Source of the DNA: Streptomyces sp. HB132
GTDB lineage: Bacteria > Actinomycetota > Actinomycetes > Streptomycetales > Streptomycetaceae
Assembly: GCF_016909575.1 (NCBI RefSeq)
Contig: NZ_JAFBGA010000003.1
Span: forward strand, 496,001-560,000
DNA length: 64,000 nt
Reading direction: 5' to 3'
Position numbers and translations under genes: made by a program
Shown here: one piece after another, positions 1 to 8,038 of the stretch
Numbering within the stretch: the stretch's first letter is position 1
Layout of the letters: every line of letters begins with the position of its first letter
Notes under the pieces: generated by a model
Told to the model about the DNA's origin: nothing
The model's database searches: none
Seen by the model: only the letters and a program-made list of their open reading frames with translations

Positions 1-1
1 C

Positions 2-247
2 GCCGTGGACCCCGACGCGGTGGACGCGGCCGGCCGGCACGGGATCGGCGTGGCCCGCGACGACGTCCGGGCCGGCTGGCGCACCGCTTGGATCTTCGAC
101 TCGACCACCCTGGAGTACCTGGGTGAACGGACCTACCTCATCAGGGACACCTCCATGGGCAAGAAGGGCGCCCTGATCGGCGTGTCGGCGGTCCTGGAGC
201 GTGCGGTCGTCGACGCCCTCCGCGAGAGGCCGTCGACGACGACGTGA
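2..247 (+). CDS. 3' end of a CU044_5270-family-like protein (partial)
   Basis: The reading frame is open from the window edge to a TGA at 245-247, so only about 81 C-terminal residues are present. The readable part has DSTTLEYLGERTYLI followed by GVSAVLERAVVD. That pattern is known to me from the C-terminus of streptomycete CU044_5270-type proteins, usually membrane-anchored and found beside an ECF sigma-factor gene. That partner would lie outside the window. A perfect 17-bp hairpin follows seven bases after the stop. The family assignment rests on a short stretch and is moderate. The biochemical role of the family is not established. Confidence 0.55.
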   Translation, partial: AVDPDAVDAAGRHGIGVARDDVRAGWRTAWIFDSTTLEYLGERTYLIRDTSMGKKGALIGVSAVLERAVVDALRERPSTTT

Positions 248-253
248 GAGTCC

Positions 254-292
254 GGGCCGGTGGGGGCGCGCGTCGCGCGCCCCCACCGGCCC
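254..292. terminator. Bidirectional hairpin terminator
   Basis: A perfect 17-bp stem (254-270 with 276-292) closes a 5-nt loop. It sits between the convergent 3' ends of the partial gene on + (stop 247) and the MFS gene on - (stop 328), so it can serve both. Confidence 0.8.
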
Positions 293-327
293 GTCGTCGT
301 GATCCGCAGCCCGTCGGGCCTTACGGC

Positions 328-1551
328 TCAGGCGTCCGAGGAGGAACGCGCCTCCGCGTACTCCCGCTCCTCGGTACGGGCGCCGGACGCCACCACACGC
401 GAGGTGCCCGGGGTCCGGTCCAGCACTCCCGCCGTGACGGCCACGGCGAGCCCGGCCACGGCCAGCACCGCGCCGACCAGGGCCGGGGACGTCCAGCCCC
501 AGCCCGCGGCGATGGCGACCCCGCCGAGCCAGGCCCCGCCCGCGTTGGCGAGGTTGAAGGCGGAGTGGTTGGAGGCGGACGCCAGGGTGGGGGCGTCCTT
601 GGCCTTGTTCATGACGAGCATCTGCAGCGGTGTGGTCGTCATGAAGCCGATGCCGCCGAGCAGCATGACCATGACCAACGCGGCCCACTGCACGTGGACC
701 GTGAAGGGGAAGACCACGAGGACGACGGCCAGGGCCGCCAGCGAGCCGTAGAGGGTGGGACGCAGCGCCCGGTCGGTCAGCGGTCCCGCGGCCAGCGCAC
801 CGAGGGTCATCCCGATGCCGAAGAGCGCGAGGACGAGCGTCACCGAGGACTCGCCGAAGCCCATCGCCTCGGTCGTCATGGACGAGAGGTAGGAGTAGAC
901 GGCGAAGACGCCCGCGAAGCCGAGGACGGCGGTGAGCAGGCCGAGCAGCACCTGCCGGTTGCCGAGCGCGCTCAGTTCACGGCGTACGTTCTGGTGCGCC
1001 TCGACGGGGATCTGCGGGACGAGACGGGCGAGCGCGGCCATGGCGGCCAGGCCGATCACGGCGACCACCATGAACGTGGCGCGCCAGCCGAGGTGCTGTC
1101 CCAGCAGGGTGGCCGCCGGTACGCCGACGATGTTGGCCACGGTCAGGCCGAGGAACATCGTGGCGACCGCGCGTGCCTGACGGCCGTCCGGCACGAGGCG
1201 GGCGGCGACGACCGCGCCGACGCCGAAGAAGGCCCCGTGCGGGAGCCCGGCCAGGAACCGGCCCGCCAGCAGCCAGCCGAAGTCGGGGGCGAAGGCGGAA
1301 GCGAGGTTGCCGACGGTGAAGACGGCCATCAGCAGCAGGAGCATCCGCTTGCGGGGGATCCTGGAACCGAGGCCGGTGAGCAGCGGGGCACCGAGGACGA
1401 CGCCGATCGCGTACGCCGAGACGAGGTAACCGGCGGTGGGTACGGACGTTCCCAGATCGTCCGCGACGTTGGGCAGCAGGCCCATCATCACGAACTCGGT
1501 GGTGCCGATGCCGAAGGCGCTCACAGCGAGGGCGAGCAGGGCCAGGGGCAT
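328..1551 (-). CDS. MFS transporter, DHA1 drug-efflux type (AraJ/PbuE-like)
   Basis: This is a 407-residue, 12-helix major facilitator. The N-terminus reads GIGTTEFVMMGLLPNVADDL, typical of the 12-TM arabinose/purine/drug efflux branch. GSRIPRKRM in the loop after helix 2 is the motif A region. VANIVGVPAATLLGQ in helix 5 resembles the antiporter motif C. It probably exports small molecules by proton antiport across the cell membrane; the substrate cannot be read. ATG at 1551 is preceded by an AAAGG Shine-Dalgarno. It lies downstream of, and on the same strand as, the Cmx-like exporter at 1732-2922, with a 180-bp AT-richer gap that suggests its own promoter. Confidence 0.85.
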   Translation of the reverse strand: MPLALLALAVSAFGIGTTEFVMMGLLPNVADDLGTSVPTAGYLVSAYAIGVVLGAPLLTGLGSRIPRKRMLLLLMAVFTVGNLASAFAPDFGWLLAGRFLAGLPHGAFFGVGAVVAARLVPDGRQARAVATMFLGLTVANIVGVPAATLLGQHLGWRATFMVVAVIGLAAMAALARLVPQIPVEAHQNVRRELSALGNRQVLLGLLTAVLGFAGVFAVYSYLSSMTTEAMGFGESSVTLVLALFGIGMTLGALAAGPLTDRALRPTLYGSLAALAVVLVVFPFTVHVQWAALVMVMLLGGIGFMTTTPLQMLVMNKAKDAPTLASASNHSAFNLANAGGAWLGGVAIAAGWGWTSPALVGAVLAVAGLAVAVTAGVLDRTPGTSRVVASGARTEEREYAEARSSSDA

Positions 1552-1731
1552 GGAAAGAACCTTTCGGGCAGGGGGCCACCCGGGGCCGTGGTGGGCCGGG
1601 TGGCGGCGGTGTGTGTGCGGGAGCGTCGGCTTCGTTGCCGGGACGGGTTATGTATCCCGTCGGAACAAAGTCTCTCAGACGTTTTATGCCCGGACGTGAA
1701 CATGCCGTTGCGTCGGGGTGTGATGTGGGCG

Positions 1732-2922
1732 TCACTCGGTGGGTGCGGCTGCCCCGGAGGGCGTCGACGGCGCCGCGCCCGGGGACGCCGACAGCGCCCC
1801 CGCCGCCGCCGCGAGGGCCGCACACATCAACAGGGCGCTCACCCAGACCGGAGCACGGAAGCCGAAGTCCGCGCCGAGGGCCAGGCCGCCCAGCCAGGGG
1901 CCGGTCGCGGCGCCCACGTTGAAGGCCGCCGTCGCGAAGGAGCCCGCCATCGTCGGGGCGTCCGGGGCCAGGTGGAAGACCCGGGTGATCAGCGTCGTCC
2001 CCGTACCGAAGGCGAGTGCCCCCTGGAGCAGGACCAGGGCTAGCGCCGCCGCGGGGTGGGCGGCGGTCAGGGCCAGTGCGGCCCAGCCGAGGGCCAGGGC
2101 GGTCATGCCGAACCCGATGACCGCGTACGGGCGGGTGTCGGCCAGGCGCCCGGCCAGGGCGACACCCGCGAACGAACCGACGCCGAACAGTGCGAGGACC
2201 ACGGGCACCCAGCCGGCACCGAAGCCGGTGACCCGGGTGACCAGCGGTTCCAGATAGGAGAACGTACAGAAGGTCGCCGCCTGGACGAGCGCCATGACCA
2301 GCAGCGTCAGCAGCAGCCGGGGCCGGGCCAGGACGCGCAGTTCACTCCGGGCGCTCACCTGCGGCGCGCCGTCGGGCCTGCCGCCCGGGACGGCCGGCAG
2401 CAGGGCGGCCGCGGCCGGTACGGAGACGAGCGCCACGGCCCAGAACGCCGAGCGCCAGCCCCACAGTTCGCCGAGCAGCGCCCCCGCCGGAACGCCCACC
2501 ACACACGCGACGGTGACCCCGCCGACGACCACGGCGGTGGCCCGCGCCCGCTGGTGCGGGCCGACCATGGCCAGCGCGGTGACCAGCGCCACCGCCCAGA
2601 AACCGGCGTTGGCCAGCGCCCCCGCGACCCGGGTCGCGAGCAGCACCGCGTAACTGGAGGTCAGAGCGCCGACGACATGGACGGCGACGAAGACTCCGAG
2701 GAAGAACAGCAACGCCCCGCGCCGGGGCCAGGTGCGGCAGGCCAGCGCGGTGAGCGGCGCACCGACCACCATCCCGACCGCGAAGGCCGAGGTCAGCAGG
2801 CCGGCGGCGCCCAGTGAGACGTGCAGGTCACCGGCGATGCCCGAGAGCAGTCCGGACAGCATGAACTCCGATGTGCCCTGGGCGAAGACCGCGAGCCCGA
2901 GCACGTACACAGCGAATGGCAT
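1732..2922 (-). CDS. Cmx/CmlR-like chloramphenicol efflux MFS transporter
   Basis: A 396-residue, 12-helix MFS protein. Its start, MPFAVYVLGLAVFAQGTSEF, and LSGLLSGIAGDLHVS just after it, closely match the actinobacterial Cmx/CmlR/CmrA chloramphenicol exporters. The predicted role is drug/H+ antiport in the cytoplasmic membrane; chloramphenicol is inferred as substrate from family resemblance. ATG at 2922 has an AAGGGG Shine-Dalgarno at 2938-2933, and the spacer repeats its complement (CCCCTT), so the site sits in a small palindrome. A 24-codon reading frame and a hairpin lie upstream, the arrangement expected of antibiotic-inducible attenuation (see 3132-3206). Confidence 0.82.
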   Translation of the reverse strand: MPFAVYVLGLAVFAQGTSEFMLSGLLSGIAGDLHVSLGAAGLLTSAFAVGMVVGAPLTALACRTWPRRGALLFFLGVFVAVHVVGALTSSYAVLLATRVAGALANAGFWAVALVTALAMVGPHQRARATAVVVGGVTVACVVGVPAGALLGELWGWRSAFWAVALVSVPAAAALLPAVPGGRPDGAPQVSARSELRVLARPRLLLTLLVMALVQAATFCTFSYLEPLVTRVTGFGAGWVPVVLALFGVGSFAGVALAGRLADTRPYAVIGFGMTALALGWAALALTAAHPAAALALVLLQGALAFGTGTTLITRVFHLAPDAPTMAGSFATAAFNVGAATGPWLGGLALGADFGFRAPVWVSALLMCAALAAAAGALSASPGAAPSTPSGAAAPTE

Positions 2923-3067
2923 GAGAAGGGGACCCCTTGTACGGAACCGTCGGAGGAACGAGCGGTGTGCAGGGGATGCGGGCCGCGCCCGTCGTCACGC
3001 GCGGGAGCGCGAGGACGGCAACGCGGTGGAACGTCCGGTGTTCGTCACGGACATGAGGGTCGGCCCA

Positions 3068-3092
3068 CACCGCCGTGGAAGATCCGGCGGTG
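3068..3092 (-). promoter_or_regulatory. Hairpin in the leader of the Cmx-like gene
   Basis: CACCGCCG (3068-3075) pairs perfectly with CGGCGGTG (3085-3092) around a 9-nt loop. It lies between the putative leader ORF (stop 3132) and the exporter start (2922). It may be part of an attenuator; this is inference from position. Confidence 0.4.
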
Positions 3093-3131
3093 GTCGACGG
3101 CCCGACGACCGGAGCCCGGTGACCGCTGGGG

Positions 3132-3206
3132 TCAGGGGCTTTCCGCGTCGGTGAACGGCCACCGGCGAACCGGCGGCCTGGGTCTGTCGGACTCCGGGCT
3201 GGACAT
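3132..3206 (-). CDS. Putative 24-codon leader peptide upstream of the Cmx-like exporter
   Basis: ATG at 3206 opens a 24-codon frame ending ...RRWPFTDAESP-stop at 3132. A TACGCT -10-like hexamer (3219-3214) lies seven bases before the ATG, so the transcript could begin at or near this start codon, as leaderless Streptomyces mRNAs do. The stop region contains GACCCC (3133-3128), complementary to GGGGTC inside the exporter's ribosome-binding palindrome (2936-2931). A ribosome stalled on the last codons would therefore free the exporter start. Leader-peptide attenuation is known for antibiotic-resistance genes in general. Its operation here is inference, and no transcript data exist for this sequence. 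Confidence 0.35.
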   Translation of the reverse strand: MSSPESDRPRPPVRRWPFTDAESP

Positions 3207-3243
3207 GGGGGCGAGCGTACCGCCTGTCACGGGGACGCGGGGC

Positions 3244-4266
3244 TCACAGCTCCACGCGGGCCGCGATCGGGAGGTGGTCGCTGTCCGTGGCGGGGAGGGT
3301 CCAGGAGGCGAGGGGTTCGACTCCCCGCACCATGATCTGGTCGATGCGCGCCATCGGGAACGCGGCGGGCCAGCTGAAGCCGAATCCGTCGCCCGCCGCG
3401 CCCTGGGTGGAGCGCATCTGGGCGGTGACCGCGTTCAGCGAGCGGTCGTTCATCGTGCCGTTGAGGTCGCCGAGCAGCACGACCCGGTCCAGCGGTTCGT
3501 CGGAGATCGCCTCGCCCAGGGCGTCCGCGCTGTCATCCCGCTGGTTGGCGGTGAAACCCGCGTGCAGCTTGACCCGTACGGAGGGGAGGTGGGCGACGTA
3601 CACCTTGACCGGGCCCTCGGGGGTCGTGACCGTGGCGCTCATCGCCCGGGTCCAGCCCAGCTTGATGTCGACGGGGCTGGAGTCCGTCACCGGGTACTTG
3701 CTCCACAGGCCGACGGTGCCCTGGACGGAGTGGTGCGGGTAGCGGTCGGCGAGCGCGTCCTCGTACGCCGCCACCTTGCCGCTCGGCAGTTCCTGCAGGG
3801 CGACGACGTCCGCGCCGGAGCCGGCGACCTGCTGGGCGGTGCCCGCGGGGTCGGGGTTGCCCGCGTTGACGTTGTGCGTGGCGACGGTGAGGTCACCGCC
3901 GGCGCCCGACTTGTCGGCGAACAGCAGACCGCCGAAGAGGTTGAGCCAGACGGCGACCGGCAGGACGAGTGCGATCAGTGCCGTCGCGGACCGGCGGACC
4001 AGGCCCAGGACCAGCAGAACCGGCACGAGCAGGCCGAACCAGGGCAGGAAGGTCTCGATGAGGCTGCCCAGGTTGCCGATCGTGTTGGGGATGTCCGAGT
4101 GGAGGACCAGCACGACGGTCAGGAGGACCGAGCAGAGCGCCAGGAGGATGCCGCGTCGCCAGATGCCCCGGTCGGAGGCCAGCCTGTGCCACAGGTTCCG
4201 CATTCCGGATCCCGTCCGCGGACCCGCGCCGGCGTCCTCGGTGTCCGCCCTGTACGCCTGCACCAT
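3244..4266 (-). CDS. Membrane-anchored endonuclease/exonuclease/phosphatase-family protein
   Basis: This 340-residue protein begins with about four hydrophobic helices (roughly residues 30-110) followed by an EEP-fold domain. ATHNVNAGNPDP is the first metal/Asn motif. ALQELP supplies the catalytic Glu, LLGDLNGT the Asp-x-Asn motif, and TDSDHLPI the terminal Asp-His. The domain probably lies outside the membrane and cleaves phosphodiester or phosphomonoester bonds; the substrate is not evident. I prefer ATG 4266, with GAGG nine bases upstream. An in-frame GTG at 4296, with AAGGG upstream, would add ten residues. Confidence 0.8.
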   Translation of the reverse strand: MVQAYRADTEDAGAGPRTGSGMRNLWHRLASDRGIWRRGILLALCSVLLTVVLVLHSDIPNTIGNLGSLIETFLPWFGLLVPVLLVLGLVRRSATALIALVLPVAVWLNLFGGLLFADKSGAGGDLTVATHNVNAGNPDPAGTAQQVAGSGADVVALQELPSGKVAAYEDALADRYPHHSVQGTVGLWSKYPVTDSSPVDIKLGWTRAMSATVTTPEGPVKVYVAHLPSVRVKLHAGFTANQRDDSADALGEAISDEPLDRVVLLGDLNGTMNDRSLNAVTAQMRSTQGAAGDGFGFSWPAAFPMARIDQIMVRGVEPLASWTLPATDSDHLPIAARVEL

Positions 4267-4433
4267 TGCGCTCGTCCTCACTGCCTTGCCGTACACATCA
4301 CCGCGCCCTTTGACCCTAGGCGATGGGTGACGCCGTTCCCGCCGTCGACGACGGCCGTACTGCCATCAGGACGACGGATGCGGTACGGCGGGTTCCTGGC
4401 AGGGCGGGAAGTTCCGGGTCTGTGACAGAACGA

Positions 4434-5132
4434 TCACACGGGGGCCGCCGTCGTCCCCGCGGCCGCGGCCCGCGGTTCCGGTCCGCGTGGCGCGAGGCCC
4501 TGCAGGAGCGTCCGGATGATGCGGTCGGCGAGGTCCTCCGGGAGCGGGGCCTCGGGGCGGTGGACGGTGCGGACGAGCATCGGTCCCAGGAACAGGTCGT
4601 CCATGAGCTCCACGTCGAGGTCGTCACGGAGCTCCCCCGCGTCCACGGCCCGCCGCACGGCGGCCAGCATCGCGGCACGCCGGGGCGCGATGACGGTGCT
4701 CTGGTACTCGGTCCAGAGTCTGGGGTGCTTCTTCATCTGCACGAACACGTTGTGCAGGAGTGCGGAGGAGCGCTGGGCGAGACCGCGCGTGCGCATGGAT
4801 TCCAGCATGACGCGCAGGTCGTCCAGACCGGCGGTGCCGGAGACGGTCGGGTCGGCGGGCTCGATGTCGCGGAGGACGTCGACGAAGAGCTCCTCCTTGC
4901 CGCTCCATCGGCGGTAGATGGTGGCCTTCCCGACCCCCGCGGTGCGGGCGATGCGCTCGATGGACAGGCCGTCGAGGGTCTCCCCCGCCTCCAGCAGCTG
5001 TACGACGGCGTCGAGGATCGCGCGTTCCACGGCCGCGCTGCGGGGTCGGCCGCGGCGCGGCTCCTCCTTCCGGCAGGGCGGATCCGCCGGACCGGCCGGG
5101 TCCCGCGCCGGGTTCTGTGCCGCCTGCCGCAC
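4434..5132 (-). CDS. TetR-family repressor of the adjacent MFS exporter
   Basis: 232 residues. An N-terminal extension rich in Arg/Pro leads into a TetR helix-turn-helix (about residues 30-80) containing LDGLSIERIARTAGVGKATI and YRRWSGKEELF. The variable C-terminal half should bind the effector. GTG at 5132 has GAGG eight bases upstream. It follows the DHA2 exporter (stop 5238) by 105 bp on the same strand, and a strong inverted repeat overlaps the exporter promoter at 6863-6895. The simplest model is that this protein binds that site and is released by an exported compound. The pairing is inference from gene order. Confidence 0.85.
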   Translation of the reverse strand: MRQAAQNPARDPAGPADPPCRKEEPRRGRPRSAAVERAILDAVVQLLEAGETLDGLSIERIARTAGVGKATIYRRWSGKEELFVDVLRDIEPADPTVSGTAGLDDLRVMLESMRTRGLAQRSSALLHNVFVQMKKHPRLWTEYQSTVIAPRRAAMLAAVRRAVDAGELRDDLDVELMDDLFLGPMLVRTVHRPEAPLPEDLADRIIRTLLQGLAPRGPEPRAAAAGTTAAPV

Positions 5133-5237
5133 GTGGGCCGCCTCTCGCTGCGCCGTCCGCCGCTCGCTGTTCGCCGTACACCTCGATTCTCGCCGACCGG
5201 CCGGGGGTGGGGCGACTCCCCCGGCCGGGGCTGCGGG

Positions 5238-6845
5238 TCAGGACTGGTGCGCGGGCTCCCCGACGGCCTGGGTGGCCCGGTCCGGTTCCCCCGGGGCCGG
5301 CCGCCGGCCGGGCAGGAACGCGGCCACCACCGCCGCACCGATCAGGGCGACCGCGGCCGAGCCGAGCGCGGTGACGTGCATCGCGCCGATGAACGCGTCG
5401 TTGGCCGCGGCGATCAGCGGCCTGCCCGCGGGCCCCAGCTTCTCCGCGACGCCCAGGGTCGCCTCGATGGACTCGCCGGCGACGTCCCTCGAGGCGACCG
5501 GCACGCCGTCGAGGTGGCCCTCGATGTCACCTCGGTAGACCGTGGAGAGCACCGAGCCGAGCACGGCGATACCGAGCGCTCCACCCACCTGGCGGAACGT
5601 GTTGTTGATCGCGGAGCCCGAGCCGGCCCGCTCGCGCGGCAGGGCCTGCATCACGGCGACGGTGACCGGCGGCATGATGTGCGCCATGCCGGTGCCCTGG
5701 ACGAAGAAGACCAGGCACAGCACCCACAGCGGGGTGTCCGCGTCGAACAGCGCGAAGGCGGCGAGGCCCGCGGCGACGAGCAGCATGCCGACGGTGCAGA
5801 CCGCCCGGGCCCCGAACCGGTCGACGACCAGGCGGGCGCGGGGCGCGAAGACCATCTGTGCGGCGGCGAGCGGCAGGATCAGCAGCCCGGACTCCAGGGC
5901 GGTGTAGCCGCGCACGCTCTGCAGGTAGAAGGCGGAGAAGAAGGTGACGCCCATCAGCGCGAAGAAGACCAGCGCGATGGCGGCGACGGCGGCGGAGAAG
6001 GCGGGCTCGCGGAAGTAGGAGATGTCGATGGACGGGTGACTGCTGCGCTTCTCGTGCCGGACGAAGGCCGTCAGGACCAGCAGGCCGCCGATCAGCGGTG
6101 CGAGGACGGTGACGTCGGTGAAGGAGGCCAGTTCACCGCCGCGGATGATGCCGTAGACCAGCAGGACCAGGCCGATGATGGACAGGACGACCCCGATCGG
6201 GTCGACGCGGCCGGGGGCGGGGTCCTTGGAGTCGGGCACGAGGACGGCCATGGCGATGAGCGCGACGACCACCACGGGCACGTTGACCAGGAAGATCGAG
6301 CCCCACCAGAAGTGCTCCAGGAGCAGACCGCCGGTGATCGGGCCGATCGCGATGCCGAGGCCGACGCTGCCGGCCCAGATGCCGATGGCCTTGGGCTGCT
6401 CGTCGCGCTCGAAGACGTTCATCAGGACGGCGAGGGTGGCGGGCATCACGAACGCCGCGCCGAAGCCCATCAGCGCGCGCCAGGTGATGAGCTCGCCGGG
6501 TGACGAGGAGAGCGCGGCCAGGGCCGAGCCGAGGCCGAAGACGAGGATCCCGGCCAGCAGGACCTTTTTGCGGCCTATGCGGTCGCCCAGAAGACCGGCC
6601 GTGAAGAGCAGGCCGGCGAAGACGAGCGTGTAGGAGTTGATCGCCCACTCGAGCTCGCTCTGGCTGGCGCCGATGCCGGTCGGCGCGGGGCTGGCGATCG
6701 TCTTGACCGCGACGTTCAGGATCGAGTTGTCCAGAACGACGATGAGCAGGCTGAACATGAGGACGCCGAGGATGGCCCAGCGGCGGCGGTGGACCGCCTC
6801 CGGGACGCGGGGCGCGGCGGCGGGGCCGCCGGACGGTATGGACAT
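5238..6845 (-). CDS. DHA2-type (EmrB/QacA) 14-helix MFS drug exporter
   Basis: 535 residues with 14 predicted membrane helices. [19 protein letters not shown] is the classic DHA2 motif D1 in helix 1, [11 protein letters not shown] is motif A, and [20 protein letters not shown] is motif C. It is expected to expel amphipathic or cationic compounds by proton antiport. ATG 6845 (MSIPSGG) was chosen over an upstream in-frame start at 6917, which would place the operator repeat 6863-6895 inside the gene. The gene is first in a two-gene unit with the TetR gene 4434-5132. Confidence 0.88.
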   Translation of the reverse strand: MSIPSGGPAAAPRVPEAVHRRRWAILGVLMFSLLIVVLDNSILNVAVKTIASPAPTGIGASQSELEWAINSYTLVFAGLLFTAGLLGDRIGRKKVLLAGILVFGLGSALAALSSSPGELITWRALMGFGAAFVMPATLAVLMNVFERDEQPKAIGIWAGSVGLGIAIGPITGGLLLEHFWWGSIFLVNVPVVVVALIAMAVLVPDSKDPAPGRVDPIGVVLSIIGLVLLVYGIIRGGELASFTDVTVLAPLIGGLLVLTAFVRHEKRSSHPSIDISYFREPAFSAAVAAIALVFFALMGVTFFSAFYLQSVRGYTALESGLLILPLAAAQMVFAPRARLVVDRFGARAVCTVGMLLVAAGLAAFALFDADTPLWVLCLVFFVQGTGMAHIMPPVTVAVMQALPRERAGSGSAINNTFRQVGGALGIAVLGSVLSTVYRGDIEGHLDGVPVASRDVAGESIEATLGVAEKLGPAGRPLIAAANDAFIGAMHVTALGSAAVALIGAAVVAAFLPGRRPAPGEPDRATQAVGEPAHQS

Positions 6846-6862
6846 GGCCACGACTCTAACCA

Positions 6863-6895
6863 CTTTCCAATACGGCACCGTCTCGTATTGGAAAG
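6863..6895. promoter_or_regulatory. 12-9-12 inverted-repeat operator of the MFS/TetR pair
   Basis: CTTTCCAATACG (6863-6874) and CGTATTGGAAAG (6884-6895) are perfect inverted repeats around a 9-nt spacer, 18 bases upstream of the exporter start. Size and position fit a TetR-dimer operator for the protein at 4434-5132. Confidence 0.75.
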
Positions 6896-7029
6896 ACTTT
6901 ACCCGGTTGCCCGGCACCGTTCACCGGGCACGGTGGGCCCACTTCCCGGGAACGGTGCCGGGATGCCACCATGGAAGGGATCCGGGGACGCCGTCAGGGC
7001 GCCTCGAGATGACGAAGGAGCCGTTGGCC

Positions 7030-7917
7030 ATGTCGCTTCAGGCTGCGCAGGACCAGTCCGCAACACCCCCCACGGGCCCCACTCCCGGCGCGGGCAAGGC
7101 GCTGTACGGAGGCACGAGCACCCGCCGCGTCAGCGTCCACGACATCGCCGCCGCCAGTGAGCGCGGCGAGAAGTGGCCGATGCTCACCGCCTACGACGCG
7201 ATGACCGCGTCCATCTTCGACGAGGCCGGCATCCCCGTCATGCTCGTCGGCGACTCCATGGGCAACTGCCACCTCGGCTACGAGACCACGGTGCCCGTCA
7301 CCATGGACGAGATGGCCATCCTCTCGGCCGCCGTGGTGCGGGGGACCAAGCGGGCCCTCATCGTCGCCGACCTGCCCTTCGGGGCGTACCAGGAGGGCCC
7401 GGTCCAGGCCCTGCGCAACGCCACCCGGCTGATCAAGGACGCCGGTGTGGGTGCGGTGAAGCTGGAGGGCGGCGAGCGCTCCCACGAGCAGATCCGGCTC
7501 CTCGTCGAGGCGGGCATCCCGGTCATGGGCCACATCGGCCTGACGCCGCAGTCCGTCAACGCCATGGGTTACCGCGTGCAGGGCCGGGGCGAGGAGGCCG
7601 CCCAGCAGCTGCTGCGCGACGCGAAGGCGGTCCAGGACGCGGGCGCCTTCGCCGTCGTCCTCGAACTCGTGCCGGCCGAGCTCGCCGCCGAGGTCACCCG
7701 CACCCTGCACATCCCGACCGTCGGCATCGGCGCCGGTCCCGACACGGACGCGCAGGTGCTGGTCTACACCGACATGGTCGGACTGACCGGCGGCAAGGTC
7801 CCGCGCTTCACCAAGCAGTACGCGAACATGCGCCAGGTGCTCACCGACGCCGCCAAGGAGTACGCCGAAGAGGTCGTCGGCGGCACGTTCCCGGCGGCGG
7901 AGCACACCTTCCACTGA
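7030..7917 (+). CDS. panB: 3-methyl-2-oxobutanoate hydroxymethyltransferase (PanB)
   Basis: 295 residues. This is the first committed step of pantothenate/CoA synthesis: 5,10-methylene-THF donates a hydroxymethyl group to alpha-ketoisovalerate, giving ketopantoate in the cytosol. Family hallmarks are LTAYDAMTASIFDEAGI, MLVGDSMGNCHLGY, KLEGGE, GHIGLTPQSVN and a C-terminal GIGAGPDTDAQVLV with the phosphate/Mg-binding residues of the TIM barrel. The N-terminus has about 35 extra polar residues, as in other streptomycetes. ATG 7030 is placed by GGAG ten bases upstream; an upstream in-frame ATG at 7009 overlaps that ribosome site and is less likely. A perfect hairpin terminator follows at 7943-7980. 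Confidence 0.95.
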   Translation: MSLQAAQDQSATPPTGPTPGAGKALYGGTSTRRVSVHDIAAASERGEKWPMLTAYDAMTASIFDEAGIPVMLVGDSMGNCHLGYETTVPVTMDEMAILSAAVVRGTKRALIVADLPFGAYQEGPVQALRNATRLIKDAGVGAVKLEGGERSHEQIRLLVEAGIPVMGHIGLTPQSVNAMGYRVQGRGEEAAQQLLRDAKAVQDAGAFAVVLELVPAELAAEVTRTLHIPTVGIGAGPDTDAQVLVYTDMVGLTGGKVPRFTKQYANMRQVLTDAAKEYAEEVVGGTFPAAEHTFH

Positions 7918-7942
7918 CGCCCACACACCACTGCCGCACCAC

Positions 7943-7980
7943 CGACAGCCCGCCGACCTTCCCCCCTCGGCGGGCTGTCG
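7943..7980 (+). terminator. Terminator of panB
   Basis: CGACAGCCCGCCGA (7943-7956) pairs perfectly with 7967-7980 around a C-rich 10-nt loop, 26 bases after the panB stop and upstream of the ABC exporter. Confidence 0.8.
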
Positions 7981-8002
7981 CCTGCGCTCGGTCCCCTGTC
8001 AG

Positions 8003-8023
8003 CGACATGTCGGCGACTTGTCG
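8003..8023. promoter_or_regulatory. Tandem palindromes before the ABC exporter
   Basis: CGACATGTCG (8003-8012, perfect) is followed after one base by CGACTTGTCG (8014-8023, one mismatch at the centre), ending 16 bases before the ABC ATPase start. Two half-turn-spaced palindromes suggest an operator; no regulator is assigned. Confidence 0.45.
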
Positions 8024-8038
8024 GTGAGGGCTGGTGTC

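Noticed and set aside
244..2043. 599-codon open frame on + opposite the two MFS genes
   Set aside because: Its product is a run of Arg/Gly/Glu/His without any domain, the usual mirror of a GC-rich gene. The minus strand reads two complete MFS proteins.
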